Source: Candidatus Endomicrobium macrotermitis
GTDB lineage: Bacteria; Elusimicrobiota; Endomicrobiia; Endomicrobiales; Endomicrobiaceae
Reading direction: 5' to 3'
DNA length: 53,411 nt
NCBI GenBank assembly: GCA_031271405.1
Contig: JAISVT010000041.1
Location: 1-53,411 of the forward strand
Shown: positions 17,866-26,960 of the stretch, one piece after another
How the letters are laid out: each line of letters opens with the position of its first letter
Position numbering within the stretch: the first letter of the stretch is position 1
The notes under the pieces: generated by a model
What the model was told of the DNA's origin: nothing
Database searches by the model: none
What the model saw: the letters and a program-made list of their open reading frames with translations, nothing else
Program-made: the position numbers and the translations under genes

Positions 17866-18957
17866 CTACTTCGAGTCCATGCTTCCGTCGTATTTGATTC
17901 TTTTATATATCGGTTTTTCCAATACGGTTATTTTTCTATTTTTGCCGCGTATCGAGACTTCCAAATCGGCGGTGTCCGTGTCAAAATCGATCAAAGCCAT
18001 TCCTATAGCTTTTTTAAACGTAGGTGAAAATGTGCCGCTCGTTACAAAACCGACCTCTTTTCTTCCGCAATAAACTATTTCTTTGTTTCTGGCTATGCCC
18101 GTAAGGCATTCGAAAGCCGCGGATTTCTTTAAAGGCTTGTCCTTAAAAGGAAGAAGGGCTGTTTTGCCTATAAAATCGTTCTTCCAATTTATATTTTTCT
18201 GAAATCCGGCGTCCAGCGGATTTATATTTTCGCTGATTTCGTGCCCGTGCAAAGGCATGCACGCTTCAAGCCTTAAAGTATCGCGGCAGCCGAGCCCGCA
18301 CGGCTTTACCGACAAACTTATCAGTTTTTCCCAAAGAGCCGGAGCCGCCTCTTTCGATATAAAAATTTCAAATCCGTCCTCACCGGTATATCCGGTTCTG
18401 GCTATTTTTAAAAACTCCGCGGTAATGTCTTTCAACTTTAAAGGCGATACGGAAAAATATTTCATACCCGAAATATCGGTTTCGCAAATACCCTGTAAAA
18501 TTTCCGCGGACTTCGGACCCTGTACCGCCAAAAGGCATATCGTATCGCTTATGTTTTTCAATCCCGCGCCGAACGGCTTATTTTTGTTGAGCCACTCAAA
18601 ATCTTTTTCAAGGTTTACGGCGTTTACGACAACCATATATTCGCCGCCGCCGGTATTGTAAACTATTATATCGTCTTTTACCCCGCCTTTTTCGTTTAAA
18701 ATCATCGAGTATCTGGCTTTATTTTCATTAAGGCCGGAAATATTTCCGAGCGTATTTCTGTTCAAAAAGGCCTCGGCGTTGTTTCCCGAAACTATAAAAG
18801 TGCCCATATGCGAAGTGTCGAACATTCCTGCGGCGGTTCTCACCGCGTTATGTTCGTCCATAATGGAAGAATAATGCAGCGGCATTTCCCAGCGGCAGAA
18901 ATCCGTAAATTTGGCGTTAAGTTTTTTGTGCTCGTCATAAAGATGCGTTCTTTTCAT
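17866..18957 (-). CDS. gcvT: Aminomethyltransferase, glycine cleavage system T protein
   Basis: A 363-residue cytosolic enzyme that takes the aminomethyl group from the lipoyl arm of H protein, releases ammonia and passes the one-carbon unit to tetrahydrofolate. The family hallmarks are the N-terminal WEMPLHYSSIMDEHNAVR, AGMFDTSHMG, the ARTGYTGEDGFEIF folate-site segment and a C-terminal EVGFVTSGTFSPTFKKAIGMALI. Length is normal. GGAGG lies 10 nt before the ATG. It follows the lipoamide dehydrogenase gene by 28 nt, so the T and L proteins are co-transcribed; gcvH and gcvP are not in this window. Confidence 0.96.
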   Translation of the reverse strand: MKRTHLYDEHKKLNAKFTDFCRWEMPLHYSSIMDEHNAVRTAAGMFDTSHMGTFIVSGNNAEAFLNRNTLGNISGLNENKARYSMILNEKGGVKDDIIVYNTGGGEYMVVVNAVNLEKDFEWLNKNKPFGAGLKNISDTICLLAVQGPKSAEILQGICETDISGMKYFSVSPLKLKDITAEFLKIARTGYTGEDGFEIFISKEAAPALWEKLISLSVKPCGLGCRDTLRLEACMPLHGHEISENINPLDAGFQKNINWKNDFIGKTALLPFKDKPLKKSAAFECLTGIARNKEIVYCGRKEVGFVTSGTFSPTFKKAIGMALIDFDTDTADLEVSIRGKNRKITVLEKPIYKRIKYDGSMDSK

Positions 18958-18985
18958 AATACGCTGGCCTCCAAGTATCCGTTAT

Positions 18986-20311
18986 TTATTTTTGTTTCGG
19001 TTTTTCGGCGCATTTTCCGAAAGCGTCTTCATAAGCGTTAAATAAACTTTCGCTTAAAGACGGATGAAAAAACATTTCTCTCGACGGCGCGCGGCCGTTT
19101 CTTAAAATTTGCGCAGCCGTATTTGCCAATTCGTCCGCGTGAGCGCCTATGATCCAAAATGCAAGCGGCTTTCCGGAATCTTTATCAACCGCGCATTTTA
19201 CAAATCCGGATCTTTCGTTTTCTATAAAAGCCCTTCCGCTTGCCGTAAACGGAAACTTCCCGAAAGCCAAATTCTTATAATTTTCAAAATCCGCAATTTT
19301 AACGGATGCCGCCTGCGGCATTGAAAAAACCGCTTTAGGCACAATATAATCACTTACGGCCAGATTGTTTCCCTTAACGGCGTTTTCCGCCGCGGCGCTC
19401 CCTTCGTTTTGGGCCGTGTAGGCCGTCATATTTTTTCCGTTTATGTCGCCGGCGCCGTAAATATTTTCAACGTTTGTCCCGCAGTATCCGCCGGTTATTA
19501 TAAAACCTCTTTTATCGGTTTCAACGCCCGCATTCTCAAGTTTTAAATCATCGCAAACGCGGCGTCCCGCAACTATCAAAACCTTTTCATACTTTTCTAA
19601 ATTTTCCAAAGCGTTAAAACACGAAGTCAAAACTTCTACCCCCTGTCTTTGCAGGTTTTTGCCTATTTCGGCCGATATCTCCGGATCTTCCGAAGGGAGC
19701 AAAAATTCCTCGCATTCGGCAAGAGTCGCCCGGCTGCCGAAACCGGCTAAAATTGACGCCATTTCAATGCCTATGGCTCCGCCGCCGATAATCAACACGC
19801 TTTCCGGAACCTTTTTTAAATTTAAAACGTCCGTGGAATTTATTATTTTTTCGCCGTCAAAGTCGAAGCCTTTTACCGAAGCCGGCTTTGTGCCTGCGGA
19901 GATTATAATTTTGTCCGCAAAAATTTCTTTGCCGTCAATGCTTAAAACGTTTGCATCCTTAAAAGACGCTCCGCCCTTTATGACGTCTATTGAATATGAG
20001 GCCGCGGTCAATTCCATGCCTTTGCGTATATTGGCTATGGTTTTGTCTTTTTTCGCAATTATATCGGCAAAAGAAAAAGGCTCTAAGGCAGCCTTAAAGC
20101 CGTATTCGTAAGACTTCTGTATTTTTTGTTTTGTTTTTAACGCCTGCCACAAAAACTTTGTCGGCATGCATCCGCAGTTCAAGCATGTGCCGCCGAGTTC
20201 CGATTTTTCAATAAGCGCCGTTTTCGCGCCGAGTTGCGCCGCCCTTACCGCAGCCGCAAACCCTCCCGGCCCGGAACCTATAACCGCGATGTCGTATTTT
20301 AACAAGTTCAT
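18986..20311 (-). CDS. lpdA: Dihydrolipoamide dehydrogenase (L protein)
   Basis: A 441-residue FAD-dependent disulfide oxidoreductase that re-oxidises dihydrolipoyl groups with NAD. The N-terminal FAD motif GSGPGGFAAAVRAAQLG is at about 12-28, the redox-active disulfide segment GGTCLNCGCMPTK at about 41-53, the NAD-binding GGGAIGIEMASILAGFG near 175 and the active-site FHPSLSE of the dimerisation domain near the C-terminus. An extra Cys sits between the two redox cysteines (CLNCGC rather than the common CLNVGC). No strong ribosome site is visible. It is placed with gcvT, so glycine cleavage is the likely role; a 2-oxoacid dehydrogenase role is also possible. Confidence 0.92.
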   Translation of the reverse strand: MNLLKYDIAVIGSGPGGFAAAVRAAQLGAKTALIEKSELGGTCLNCGCMPTKFLWQALKTKQKIQKSYEYGFKAALEPFSFADIIAKKDKTIANIRKGMELTAASYSIDVIKGGASFKDANVLSIDGKEIFADKIIISAGTKPASVKGFDFDGEKIINSTDVLNLKKVPESVLIIGGGAIGIEMASILAGFGSRATLAECEEFLLPSEDPEISAEIGKNLQRQGVEVLTSCFNALENLEKYEKVLIVAGRRVCDDLKLENAGVETDKRGFIITGGYCGTNVENIYGAGDINGKNMTAYTAQNEGSAAAENAVKGNNLAVSDYIVPKAVFSMPQAASVKIADFENYKNLAFGKFPFTASGRAFIENERSGFVKCAVDKDSGKPLAFWIIGAHADELANTAAQILRNGRAPSREMFFHPSLSESLFNAYEDAFGKCAEKPKQK

Positions 20312-20337
20312 TATTTAGTCCGTTTAAATTTTTGCCG

Positions 20338-20360
20338 TTCCGTGTTTGACACGAAATGAC
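20338..20360. repeat. Dispersed short repeat, family 1 (short divergent copy)
   Basis: Inverse orientation copy between lpdA and proS: read on the minus strand it is GTCATTTCGTGTCAAACACG followed by GAA, with the same GTCATT head and a self-complementary TTCGTGT/ACACGGAA body. Confidence 0.4.
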
Positions 20361-20368
20361 AAAGGCTC

Positions 20369-22078
20369 TTATTTCTTAAATATATTCAACAGTTCAGCAA
20401 CAGCGTCTTCCGGTTTTAAGAGTTTTATTCCCTCTTTACCGTCTTTTCTGGCTTTGAGTTCGACGTTGCCGTTTGCAAGGTTTTTTTCGCCTATGGTTAT
20501 TCTGTAAGGAATGCCCGTTAAATCGGCGTCTTTAAATTTTATGCCGGCGCGTTCGTCCCTGTCGTCAACCAAAACGTCAAGCCCTTTTGCGGTAAGCTCA
20601 TTATATATCTTTTCCGCGGCTTCTTTTGTTTTTTCGTCCGCAAAATTTACCGGAACGATTATAACTTCAAACGGCGCTATGTTATCCGGCCAGATTATTC
20701 CGTTTTCGTCATGAGACTGCTCGATAGTCGCGGCAAGTATTCTTGTCACTCCAATGCCGTAACAGCCCATTACTATCAAATTTTCTTTGCCGTTCGTGTC
20801 CAAGTACGAAGCGTTCATGGATTTCGAATACTTTGTCCCCAGTTTAAAAGCATGCCCCACTTCTATGCCTCTTGAAAAAGAGATTTTGCCTTTTTTGCAT
20901 CTTGGGCATATATCCCCTTCGGCTATCTTTCTCAAATCGGCGGATTCGCCGTATTTATAATCTCTTCCGGCATTTACGTTTTTCAGGTGATAATCTTTTT
21001 TATTTGCGCCTACGACCGCATTTTTAACGTTTACCACGGACAAATCCGCAATGATTTTGATTTTCTTTTTCAGATTTACCGGACCCGCGAAACCGCACGG
21101 CGCGCCGGTAATATCGTTTATCGTACTTTCATCCGCCAAAACAAGTTCGTTTGCCCCCAAATACGCCTGAAGCTTAACTTCATTGACTTCAAAATCGCCC
21201 CTTACCAAAACGGCCAAAGGCTGATTGTCCGCAATATAAATCATTGTTTTGATAAATTTTTCCGGGTTTGCGTTCAAAAATTTAGAAACGTCTTCGACCG
21301 AACCGATATCCGGGGTAAAAACTTCTTCCATGTTCAAAAGTTCTTCGGTTAAAGGCTCAAAGGGAAGGGTTTCGGCTTTTTCCGTATTTGCGCCGTAGCC
21401 GCATTCGCAATGCGCTATTTCTTCTTCGCCCGTTTCGGCTAAAACCATAAACTCATGCGAAAAAGAACCGCCTATAGCTCCCGAAGCCGCTTCCACGGCG
21501 CGGAATTTGAAACCGCACCTTTTGCAGATGTTGGTATAAGCGTCAAACATTATTTTGTAATATTTTTCCAAATCGGCTTCGTCGGCATGAAACGAATATC
21601 CGTCTTTCATCAAAAATTCGCGCGCGCGCATAATGCCGAAACGCGGGCGTATTTCGTCCCTGAACTTTGTGCCGAACTGATAAAGCATCAGAGGCAGCTG
21701 TTTATATGAATTTATATTTTTTCTTATCAGATCCGTTATTCCTTCTTCCGCAGTCGGAGCAAGGCAGAACTCGGCTTCTTTTCTGTCTTTAAGCCTGAAA
21801 AGTTCTTTGCCGTAAACGTTCCACCTTCCGGTTTCAAGCCAGAGTTCTTTGGGGAAAAGAAGCGGCAAAATTACTTCCTGCCCGCCGGCCGCGTTCATTT
21901 CTTCGCGGATTATCGTTTCGACTTTCCTTAGCGCTTTCAGACCCAAAGGCAAAAACTCGTAAAGCCCCGAAGAAACTTTGCGTATCATCCCTGCCCTTAT
22001 CATAAGTTTTGCGGAAATAATATCCGCATCGGAAGGCGCTTCCCTCAAAGTAGGAATAAGCATTTTTGAAAAATACAT
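20369..22078 (-). CDS. proS: Prolyl-tRNA synthetase
   Basis: A 569-residue class II aminoacyl-tRNA synthetase charging tRNA-Pro. The chain shows motif 1 around RKVSSGLYEFLPLG, motif 2 in RPRFGIMRAREFLMKDGYSF (about 140-160), the editing INS domain (about 225-400, with the conserved KFIKTMIY and FAGPVNL segments), motif 3 GCYGIGVTRILAA (about 440) and the C-terminal anticodon-binding domain. Length equals that of the bacterial ProRS type with editing domain. A four-cysteine pair (CPRCKKG and HCECGYG) is present. It belongs to the rpsB to gcvT run, preceded by greA and a 140-nt gap with two repeat copies. Confidence 0.97.
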   Translation of the reverse strand: MYFSKMLIPTLREAPSDADIISAKLMIRAGMIRKVSSGLYEFLPLGLKALRKVETIIREEMNAAGGQEVILPLLFPKELWLETGRWNVYGKELFRLKDRKEAEFCLAPTAEEGITDLIRKNINSYKQLPLMLYQFGTKFRDEIRPRFGIMRAREFLMKDGYSFHADEADLEKYYKIMFDAYTNICKRCGFKFRAVEAASGAIGGSFSHEFMVLAETGEEEIAHCECGYGANTEKAETLPFEPLTEELLNMEEVFTPDIGSVEDVSKFLNANPEKFIKTMIYIADNQPLAVLVRGDFEVNEVKLQAYLGANELVLADESTINDITGAPCGFAGPVNLKKKIKIIADLSVVNVKNAVVGANKKDYHLKNVNAGRDYKYGESADLRKIAEGDICPRCKKGKISFSRGIEVGHAFKLGTKYSKSMNASYLDTNGKENLIVMGCYGIGVTRILAATIEQSHDENGIIWPDNIAPFEVIIVPVNFADEKTKEAAEKIYNELTAKGLDVLVDDRDERAGIKFKDADLTGIPYRITIGEKNLANGNVELKARKDGKEGIKLLKPEDAVAELLNIFKK

Positions 22079-22097
22079 TTTTAACCCCGGATACTTG

Positions 22098-22136
22098 TTG
22101 TCATTCCCGAAAGTTGTTATCGGGAATCCATTTTTA
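22098..22136. repeat. Dispersed short repeat, family 1 (reference copy)
   Basis: Plus strand GTCATTCCCGAAAGTTG then TTATCGGGAATCCATTTTTAC. The CCCGA/TCGGG halves can pair, giving a small hairpin with a TTTTTA tail. It lies 20 nt outside the proS start. Confidence 0.65.
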
Positions 22137-22178
22137 CTGATATTTTATTTTTAACCTTATCTCTTTTAACGGCAACCC

Positions 22179-22208
22179 GGATCCCCGACTATAAATTTCG
22201 GGGATGAC
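22179..22208. repeat. Dispersed short repeat, family 1 (inverted partner copy)
   Basis: Plus strand GGATCCCCGACTATAAATTT then CGGGGATGAC; this is an inverted copy of the element at 22098-22136. The two copies are 42 nt apart and could together fold into a long imperfect hairpin between proS and greA. Confidence 0.6.
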
Positions 22209-22218
22209 ACGGCTGTTA

Positions 22219-22680
22219 TTATCTCGTAATTTTAATTATTTTAAACTTGGCTTTCCCCGCGGGCAATTCCACTTCCACGGTTTCGCCGGCTTTATGTCCC
22301 AAAAGCCCCTGAATGAGCGGAGACTGCACGGATATTTTGTTTTCGGACGGATCGGCTTCTTCCAAATCTACTATCGTATATTCGTAATCGTCGCCGTCTT
22401 CATCCTGAAGAGTGACCGTAACGCCTATAAAAATTTTATCCGGTTCGATATCCAAATCTTCGATTATTTTTGAACTGTTGATTTTCCTGTCAACCTCTTC
22501 TATCCTGCGCATTATATTGGTAAGAGTTTCTTTTGCGGCGTGATATTCGGCGTTTTCCCTTAAATCGCCGTGCTCTCTGGCTCTGGCGATTTCTTCCTGA
22601 ACCAAAGGCTTTCTTCTCCTGAGGTCTTCCAGTTCTTTTAAAAGTTTTTCTTTTCCCGCTTTTGTCAAATAAATTGCCAT
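22219..22680 (-). CDS. greA: Transcription elongation factor GreA
   Basis: A 153-residue cytosolic factor that inserts into the RNA polymerase secondary channel and stimulates cleavage of backtracked RNA. The N-terminal coiled coil carries the catalytic tip motif GDLRENAEYHAAKE (about 40-53, acidic Asp and Glu at the tip) and the C-terminal FKBP-like domain ends SPLIQGLLGHKAGETVEVELP. I chose the ATG at 22680 with GGAG 7 nt upstream; an in-frame TTG six codons earlier would place that ribosome site inside the gene. A hairpin-forming segment separates it from ispG. Confidence 0.96.
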   Translation of the reverse strand: MAIYLTKAGKEKLLKELEDLRRRKPLVQEEIARAREHGDLRENAEYHAAKETLTNIMRRIEEVDRKINSSKIIEDLDIEPDKIFIGVTVTLQDEDGDDYEYTIVDLEEADPSENKISVQSPLIQGLLGHKAGETVEVELPAGKAKFKIIKITR

Positions 22681-22714
22681 ATTGTTTCTCCGAAACAAGA
22701 AGACCGGATGCCCG

Positions 22715-22778
22715 GAAGTTCGGAAGCCCGGTAAAAACCTTTAACGTCCGTTGCCGGGCTGCTGAACTGCCGAACTTC
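22715..22778 (-). repeat. Long imperfect hairpin between ispG and greA
   Basis: GAAGTTCGG (22715-22723) and AGCCCGG (22725-22731) are complementary to CCGGGCT (22754-22760) and CCGAACTTC (22770-22778). The pairing arm reaches the ispG stop codon. No U-run follows, so it may be a processing or attenuation element or a dispersed repeat rather than a terminator. Confidence 0.5.
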
Positions 22779-23863
22779 TAATCTTCCAGTCTTTTTTTTA
22801 TCATTGCGACAAGTTTTTTAACCCACATATCGGGCTTAACCTGCCCTATTATTTTTCCGTTTTCAAACAAAATGCCCGTATTTTTCCCGCCGGCTATTCC
22901 TATGTCGGCGTCTTTCGCTTCTCCGGGGCCGTTTACAACGCAGCCCATAAGAGCGACTTTTAAAGGCTTCTTTAATTTCTTAAGTTTTTTTATTTTAGCA
23001 GTTTCTTTTTCAACTTCGGAAACGATTTTGATCAAATCGGTTTCCGTTCTGGCGCATGTCGGGCACGAAATAATCTCTATTCCGGCGCTTCTGAGCCCCA
23101 AATCCTGAAGCAAAAGATAAGCGGTTTTTACCTCTTCAACGGGATCCGCCGTCAAAGACACCCGCACGGTATCGCCCAGCCCTTCATAAAGCATTATGCC
23201 CAGCCCCGCGCTCGATTTTACCGTTCCCGAAAATACCGAACCGGCTTCCGTAATTCCCAAATGCAAAGGATAGTTTCTTTCCCCGGCAAAAATTTTATAC
23301 GCTTCGGCGGTAACCGCGATATCCGACGCTTTTAAAGAAACCGCTATGTCGTAAAATTTCAAATCTTCTAAAATCCTGACGTGCTCCATTGCGGCTTTAG
23401 AAAGTTCTTTTGCCCTGTCAAAAACCGTTTTATAATTGTGTACCGATTTAAGCGACCCCGCGTTAACGCCTATCCTCATCGGGATACCGGCCGCTTTCGC
23501 TTCTTTTACGACCGCTTCGACTCTGTCTTTTGAACCGATATTTCCCGGATTGATCCTTAATTTGTCAACGCCCTGTTTTATCGCTTCAAGCGCGATGCGG
23601 TAATCGAAATGGATGTCCGCGACAAGCGGTATTTTTATATTTTTTTTGATTTTATTTACGTTTAAAGCCGATTCCGTATCCGGCAGAGAAACCCTGACAA
23701 TTTCACAGCCCGCTTCTTCAAGCCGTTTTATCTGTTTTACCGTGGCTTTCCAGTCGCGCGTATCGGTATTTGTCATAGACTGGACCGCGACGGGTTTCCC
23801 GCCGCCTATCACGACACCGCCGATATTTATTTTTCTTGTTTGATTTCTTTTATAAAATTTCAT
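22778..23863 (-). CDS. ispG: 4-hydroxy-3-methylbut-2-enyl diphosphate synthase (flavodoxin/ferredoxin)
   Basis: A 361-residue [4Fe-4S] enzyme of the MEP isoprenoid pathway that converts MEcPP to HMBPP. The TIM-barrel half has IGGGKPVAVQSMTNTDTRD near the start and IPLVADIHFDYRIALEA, RINPGNIG and MRIGVNAGSL; the C-terminal half has the cluster cysteines in CPTCART and in GCVVNGPGEAKDADIGIAGG, plus a later conserved Glu in the ENGKI region. I chose the ATG at 23863 (AGGG 4 nt upstream); an in-frame TTG seven codons earlier is an alternative. It follows rseP in the same transcription unit and has an electron-carrier candidate, the small ferredoxin at 27768-27941, in the same run. Confidence 0.96.
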   Translation of the reverse strand: MKFYKRNQTRKINIGGVVIGGGKPVAVQSMTNTDTRDWKATVKQIKRLEEAGCEIVRVSLPDTESALNVNKIKKNIKIPLVADIHFDYRIALEAIKQGVDKLRINPGNIGSKDRVEAVVKEAKAAGIPMRIGVNAGSLKSVHNYKTVFDRAKELSKAAMEHVRILEDLKFYDIAVSLKASDIAVTAEAYKIFAGERNYPLHLGITEAGSVFSGTVKSSAGLGIMLYEGLGDTVRVSLTADPVEEVKTAYLLLQDLGLRSAGIEIISCPTCARTETDLIKIVSEVEKETAKIKKLKKLKKPLKVALMGCVVNGPGEAKDADIGIAGGKNTGILFENGKIIGQVKPDMWVKKLVAMIKKRLED

Positions 23864-23935
23864 AAAACCCTGTGCTTTTACCAATTAATATCGGAATTAT
23901 CCCGTTATGCGCATTAGCAATGTCTTCATAATATC

Positions 23936-24991
23936 TTACTTCCCGAACAGCTTTCCTATCCCCAGCCTTAACAAATCGCTGTAAGTGGCGAATATAAAAA
24001 TCGCGCCTATCAAAACAAGCCCTATCGTATTGTAAACCTGTATGACTTTTGTGCCTATTTTCTTTCTCGTAATGCCTTCAACTATAAATAACACTATCAT
24101 TCCGCCGTCAACAAACGGTATAGGGAAAAGATTAAACAGCCCCAATGCTACCGAAATTACGGCCACAAGCCTTAAATAATCCTGAATTCCGGACTTTGTT
24201 GCTTTTGCCATAACCTGCATAACGCCTATGGGCCCCGCGATATCGGGCTTTTCCCAGGATACGACTTTATCGGCAAGATACATAATAGTCATAACGGTCT
24301 GAGCGACAGCGGTTTGCGTACCTAAAGCAAAAGATTCGAAAAAGCCCGCCGGAGTTATTATATACGCCGGCGAAATGCCTATAGCGCCGGTCCCCGTTAC
24401 GGGGTTTTTTGCGACCGTCATGCTCAAATCGAAAGAGCTCGTTCCTCTTTCGATTACAAACATTGTTTGTTTTCCGGCTTTATCTTTTAAATTATCGCTT
24501 ATGTCGTTCCATTCCTTTACCTCTGCTCCGTCAATGGCGGCTATCCTGTCGCCGGGCAAAAGACCCGAAGCGGCAGCCGGATAATTCTCCATAATAGTGC
24601 CGACGGACGAACCGGGAGACATTTCCGCTACGCCCCATAAATAAAATATTGCCGCAAACATTATAATGGCAAGTATATAATTGTACAAAGGGCCGGAAAA
24701 CGAGATAAACACTTTTTTATACCACGCCAAGGACAAATATTCGCCGTCCGCGCCGCTGGCTTCGTCGGGATTCTCGCCCGCCATAGCCACAAAACCGCCG
24801 AAAGGAATGGCTTTAATGCAGTACTTTGTGCCCTTGTACTCGTACTTTACCAAATCGCTCCCGAAACCGAAAGCAAAAGTCAAAACGCGCACTTTGCACA
24901 GTTTCGCCGCGATAAAATGCCCGAGTTCGTGTATAAAAATCAAAAATCCCAGTCCGAATATGACGCCAAGCGCCTGAATAATAATCGTCAT
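23936..24991 (-). CDS. rseP: Site-2 protease RseP (intramembrane zinc metalloprotease)
   Basis: A 351-residue inner-membrane protease that cuts membrane-spanning substrates such as anti-sigma factors. The first helix holds the zinc motif HELGH (about 22-26) followed by AAKLCKVRVLTFAFGFG; AIPFGGFVAMAGE marks the membrane re-entrant loop; a PDZ domain (about 120-200) contains GLLPGDRIAAIDG; the third zinc-ligand segment is NLFPIPFVDGG near 290, with VDGG in place of the common LDGG. Its ATG at 24991 overlaps the dxr stop as ATGA, which decides the start. The regulated pathway (sigma-E-like or other) cannot be read from this window. Confidence 0.96.
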   Translation of the reverse strand: MTIIIQALGVIFGLGFLIFIHELGHFIAAKLCKVRVLTFAFGFGSDLVKYEYKGTKYCIKAIPFGGFVAMAGENPDEASGADGEYLSLAWYKKVFISFSGPLYNYILAIIMFAAIFYLWGVAEMSPGSSVGTIMENYPAAASGLLPGDRIAAIDGAEVKEWNDISDNLKDKAGKQTMFVIERGTSSFDLSMTVAKNPVTGTGAIGISPAYIITPAGFFESFALGTQTAVAQTVMTIMYLADKVVSWEKPDIAGPIGVMQVMAKATKSGIQDYLRLVAVISVALGLFNLFPIPFVDGGMIVLFIVEGITRKKIGTKVIQVYNTIGLVLIGAIFIFATYSDLLRLGIGKLFGK

Positions 24992-26154
24992 TTGCGTTTT
25001 CCCTTGTTTATCAGATTTAAAGCGCGGCTTCTCGCCCACGCGTCTGCCGCGATAAAATCGCCTATTTTACGGCTTTTATTTATTTTATGAGCTTTCATTG
25101 TCTTTTCAACTATATTTGCGATATCGGTAAATCTGATTTCTTTGTTTAAAAAAGCCGAAACCGCGGTCTCGTTTGCCGCGCTCATTACCGCAGGCATCGA
25201 AAATCCTTTTTTTGCCGCGCAGTAAGCGAGTTTCAGGCACGGAAACCTGTCAAAGTCGGGTTTATAAAATTCGAGTTTCCCTTTTTCCGCAAGGTTTAAA
25301 GGCTCGATATTCGATTTTACTCTTTCGGGGTAGCTTAAAGCGTATTGTATCGGAAGGCGCATATCCGGGTTTGACAGCTGCGCTATTACCGAGCCGTCTA
25401 TAAATTCCACCATCGAATGAACTATCGACTGCGGATGTATGACTATTTCGATTTTTTCTATAGGTACCCCGAACAAAACCGACGCTTCTATGGCTTCAAG
25501 CCCTTTATTCATCAGAGTAGCGCTGTCCACGGTAATTTTTTTGCCCATTTTCCATGTCGGATGATCTAAAGCCTGTTCTACGGTAATTTTTGAAAAATCT
25601 TTGCCGTACTTATAAAAAGGCCCGCCTGAAGCGGTGAGTATTATTTTTTTTATCCGCGATTTTTTTTCTCCGTTACAGCATTGAAAAATCGCCGAATGTT
25701 CGCTGTCAACCGGCAAAATGCGGACATTCTTCTTCTCCGCAAGGCGCATTATTTCTCCGCCGGCCATAACCAAAACTTCTTTATTTGCAAGCGCGACGTC
25801 TTTTCCGGATTCGATAGCTTTTACGACGGGACTGAGTCCAGCAGCCCCGACCATTGCCGCCGCGACCATATCGGCCCCGGGAGCGCTTACAAGTTTATCA
25901 AGCCCTTCGGCGCCGCAGAAAACTTCGGTTTTTATTTTATTTTCCGACAGCCATTTTTTTAAGTTTACGCTGTCTTGCGGGTTTCCGGCGCAAACGGCTT
26001 TAGGTTTAAACTTTTTTATCTGCTTTTTTAAAAGAGAAATATTCGAATTGACCGACAAACCGTAAACGGATATATCGTTTCCCATTTTAGAAACGATATC
26101 GAGAGTCTGCGTGCCTATGGAACCGGTGGAGCCCAAAATAATTATCTTTTTCAT
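24988..26154 (-). CDS. dxr: 1-deoxy-D-xylulose 5-phosphate reductoisomerase
   Basis: A 388-residue NADPH-dependent enzyme making MEP from DXP, the first committed MEP-pathway step. The dinucleotide-binding motif LGSTGSIGTQTLDIV is at 5-19; ALANKEVLVMAG near 120; the metal and substrate residues are in PVDSEHSAIFQC, LTASGGPF, and HPTWKMGKKITVDSATLMNKGLE (about 200-225); the C-terminal helical domain is complete. The ATG at 26154 overlaps the cdsA stop as ATGA, and its own stop overlaps the rseP start, so three genes are chained by translational coupling. Confidence 0.97.
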   Translation of the reverse strand: MKKIIILGSTGSIGTQTLDIVSKMGNDISVYGLSVNSNISLLKKQIKKFKPKAVCAGNPQDSVNLKKWLSENKIKTEVFCGAEGLDKLVSAPGADMVAAAMVGAAGLSPVVKAIESGKDVALANKEVLVMAGGEIMRLAEKKNVRILPVDSEHSAIFQCCNGEKKSRIKKIILTASGGPFYKYGKDFSKITVEQALDHPTWKMGKKITVDSATLMNKGLEAIEASVLFGVPIEKIEIVIHPQSIVHSMVEFIDGSVIAQLSNPDMRLPIQYALSYPERVKSNIEPLNLAEKGKLEFYKPDFDRFPCLKLAYCAAKKGFSMPAVMSAANETAVSAFLNKEIRFTDIANIVEKTMKAHKINKSRKIGDFIAADAWARSRALNLINKGKRK

Positions 26155-26951
26155 TTGATAAAAAATATATAACAATACACTAAAGGCGCGGCAAAAATAT
26201 ACGAATCGAACCTGTCCAGAAAACCGCCGTGCCCGGGAATGATATTTCCGGAATCTTTTATATTGGCGTCGCGTTTGATAAGCGACTCGGCAAGATCCGA
26301 AAACTGGCCTACAACCGAAAGAATAACCCCGAAAACCGCGGCGTCGGCTGCCGATAATCCGGAAATGAAAATAAACTTGCAGGCTATCGCGGTCAAAACG
26401 CCGAAAACAGCGCCCGCAACCGCCCCTTCGACGGTTTTCTTCGGGCTTACTTTTTCGGCAAGTTTATGCTTTCCCAGCATTTTGCCGAAAGCAAAAGCCG
26501 CCGTATCCAAAACCCAGACGGTTATAAAAATCAAAAAAATGTATTGCATAGCGTCGGAACCGCTGTACCTTGCGTCCCTTATTGCGACCATAAAAGACAA
26601 TGAAAGGGGCAGAAAGAACGCGCCCAAAAAAGATACCGCTATTCTTTCGATGCATTTTTCCGTGTTTTTTCCGAAAACTTCAACGGCAAATAAAACAAGA
26701 AGCATAATGATAGCGGACACCGCGATTTTAGCGTCATATGAAGAACCGTATAAAGATAAAAAAAACAGAACCGACATTATAAGCGACAAAACTTTGTGCG
26801 GGTTATATTTCCGCATAAGCGTAAAATATTCCCATCCGCAAAAAAATGAAACCGCAAACATCATTATAAAGAAAGGTATTCCGCCGAAATATATGCATGC
26901 GAAAATTACGGGAATGCCGACTAAAGCCGTAAAAATACGGGTTGATAACAT
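26151..26951 (-). CDS. cdsA: Phosphatidate cytidylyltransferase
   Basis: A 266-residue inner-membrane enzyme making CDP-diacylglycerol from phosphatidate and CTP. There are about seven to eight membrane helices and the family signature SLIKRDANIKDSGNIIPGHGG (about 222-242), whose Lys-Arg, Lys-Asp and HGG residues bind substrate and metal. An upstream KKTVEGAVAG segment is also typical. GGAG stands 5 nt before the ATG. It follows uppS after a 99-nt gap filled by family-2 repeats. Confidence 0.95.
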   Translation of the reverse strand: MLSTRIFTALVGIPVIFACIYFGGIPFFIMMFAVSFFCGWEYFTLMRKYNPHKVLSLIMSVLFFLSLYGSSYDAKIAVSAIIMLLVLFAVEVFGKNTEKCIERIAVSFLGAFFLPLSLSFMVAIRDARYSGSDAMQYIFLIFITVWVLDTAAFAFGKMLGKHKLAEKVSPKKTVEGAVAGAVFGVLTAIACKFIFISGLSAADAAVFGVILSVVGQFSDLAESLIKRDANIKDSGNIIPGHGGFLDRFDSYIFAAPLVYCYIFFIK

Positions 26952-26960
26952 AATATCTCC

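Noticed and set aside
22715-22778. Terminator between ispG and greA
   Set aside because: The stem is long but there is no T-run after it on the minus strand, and downstream genes appear to continue the same operon.
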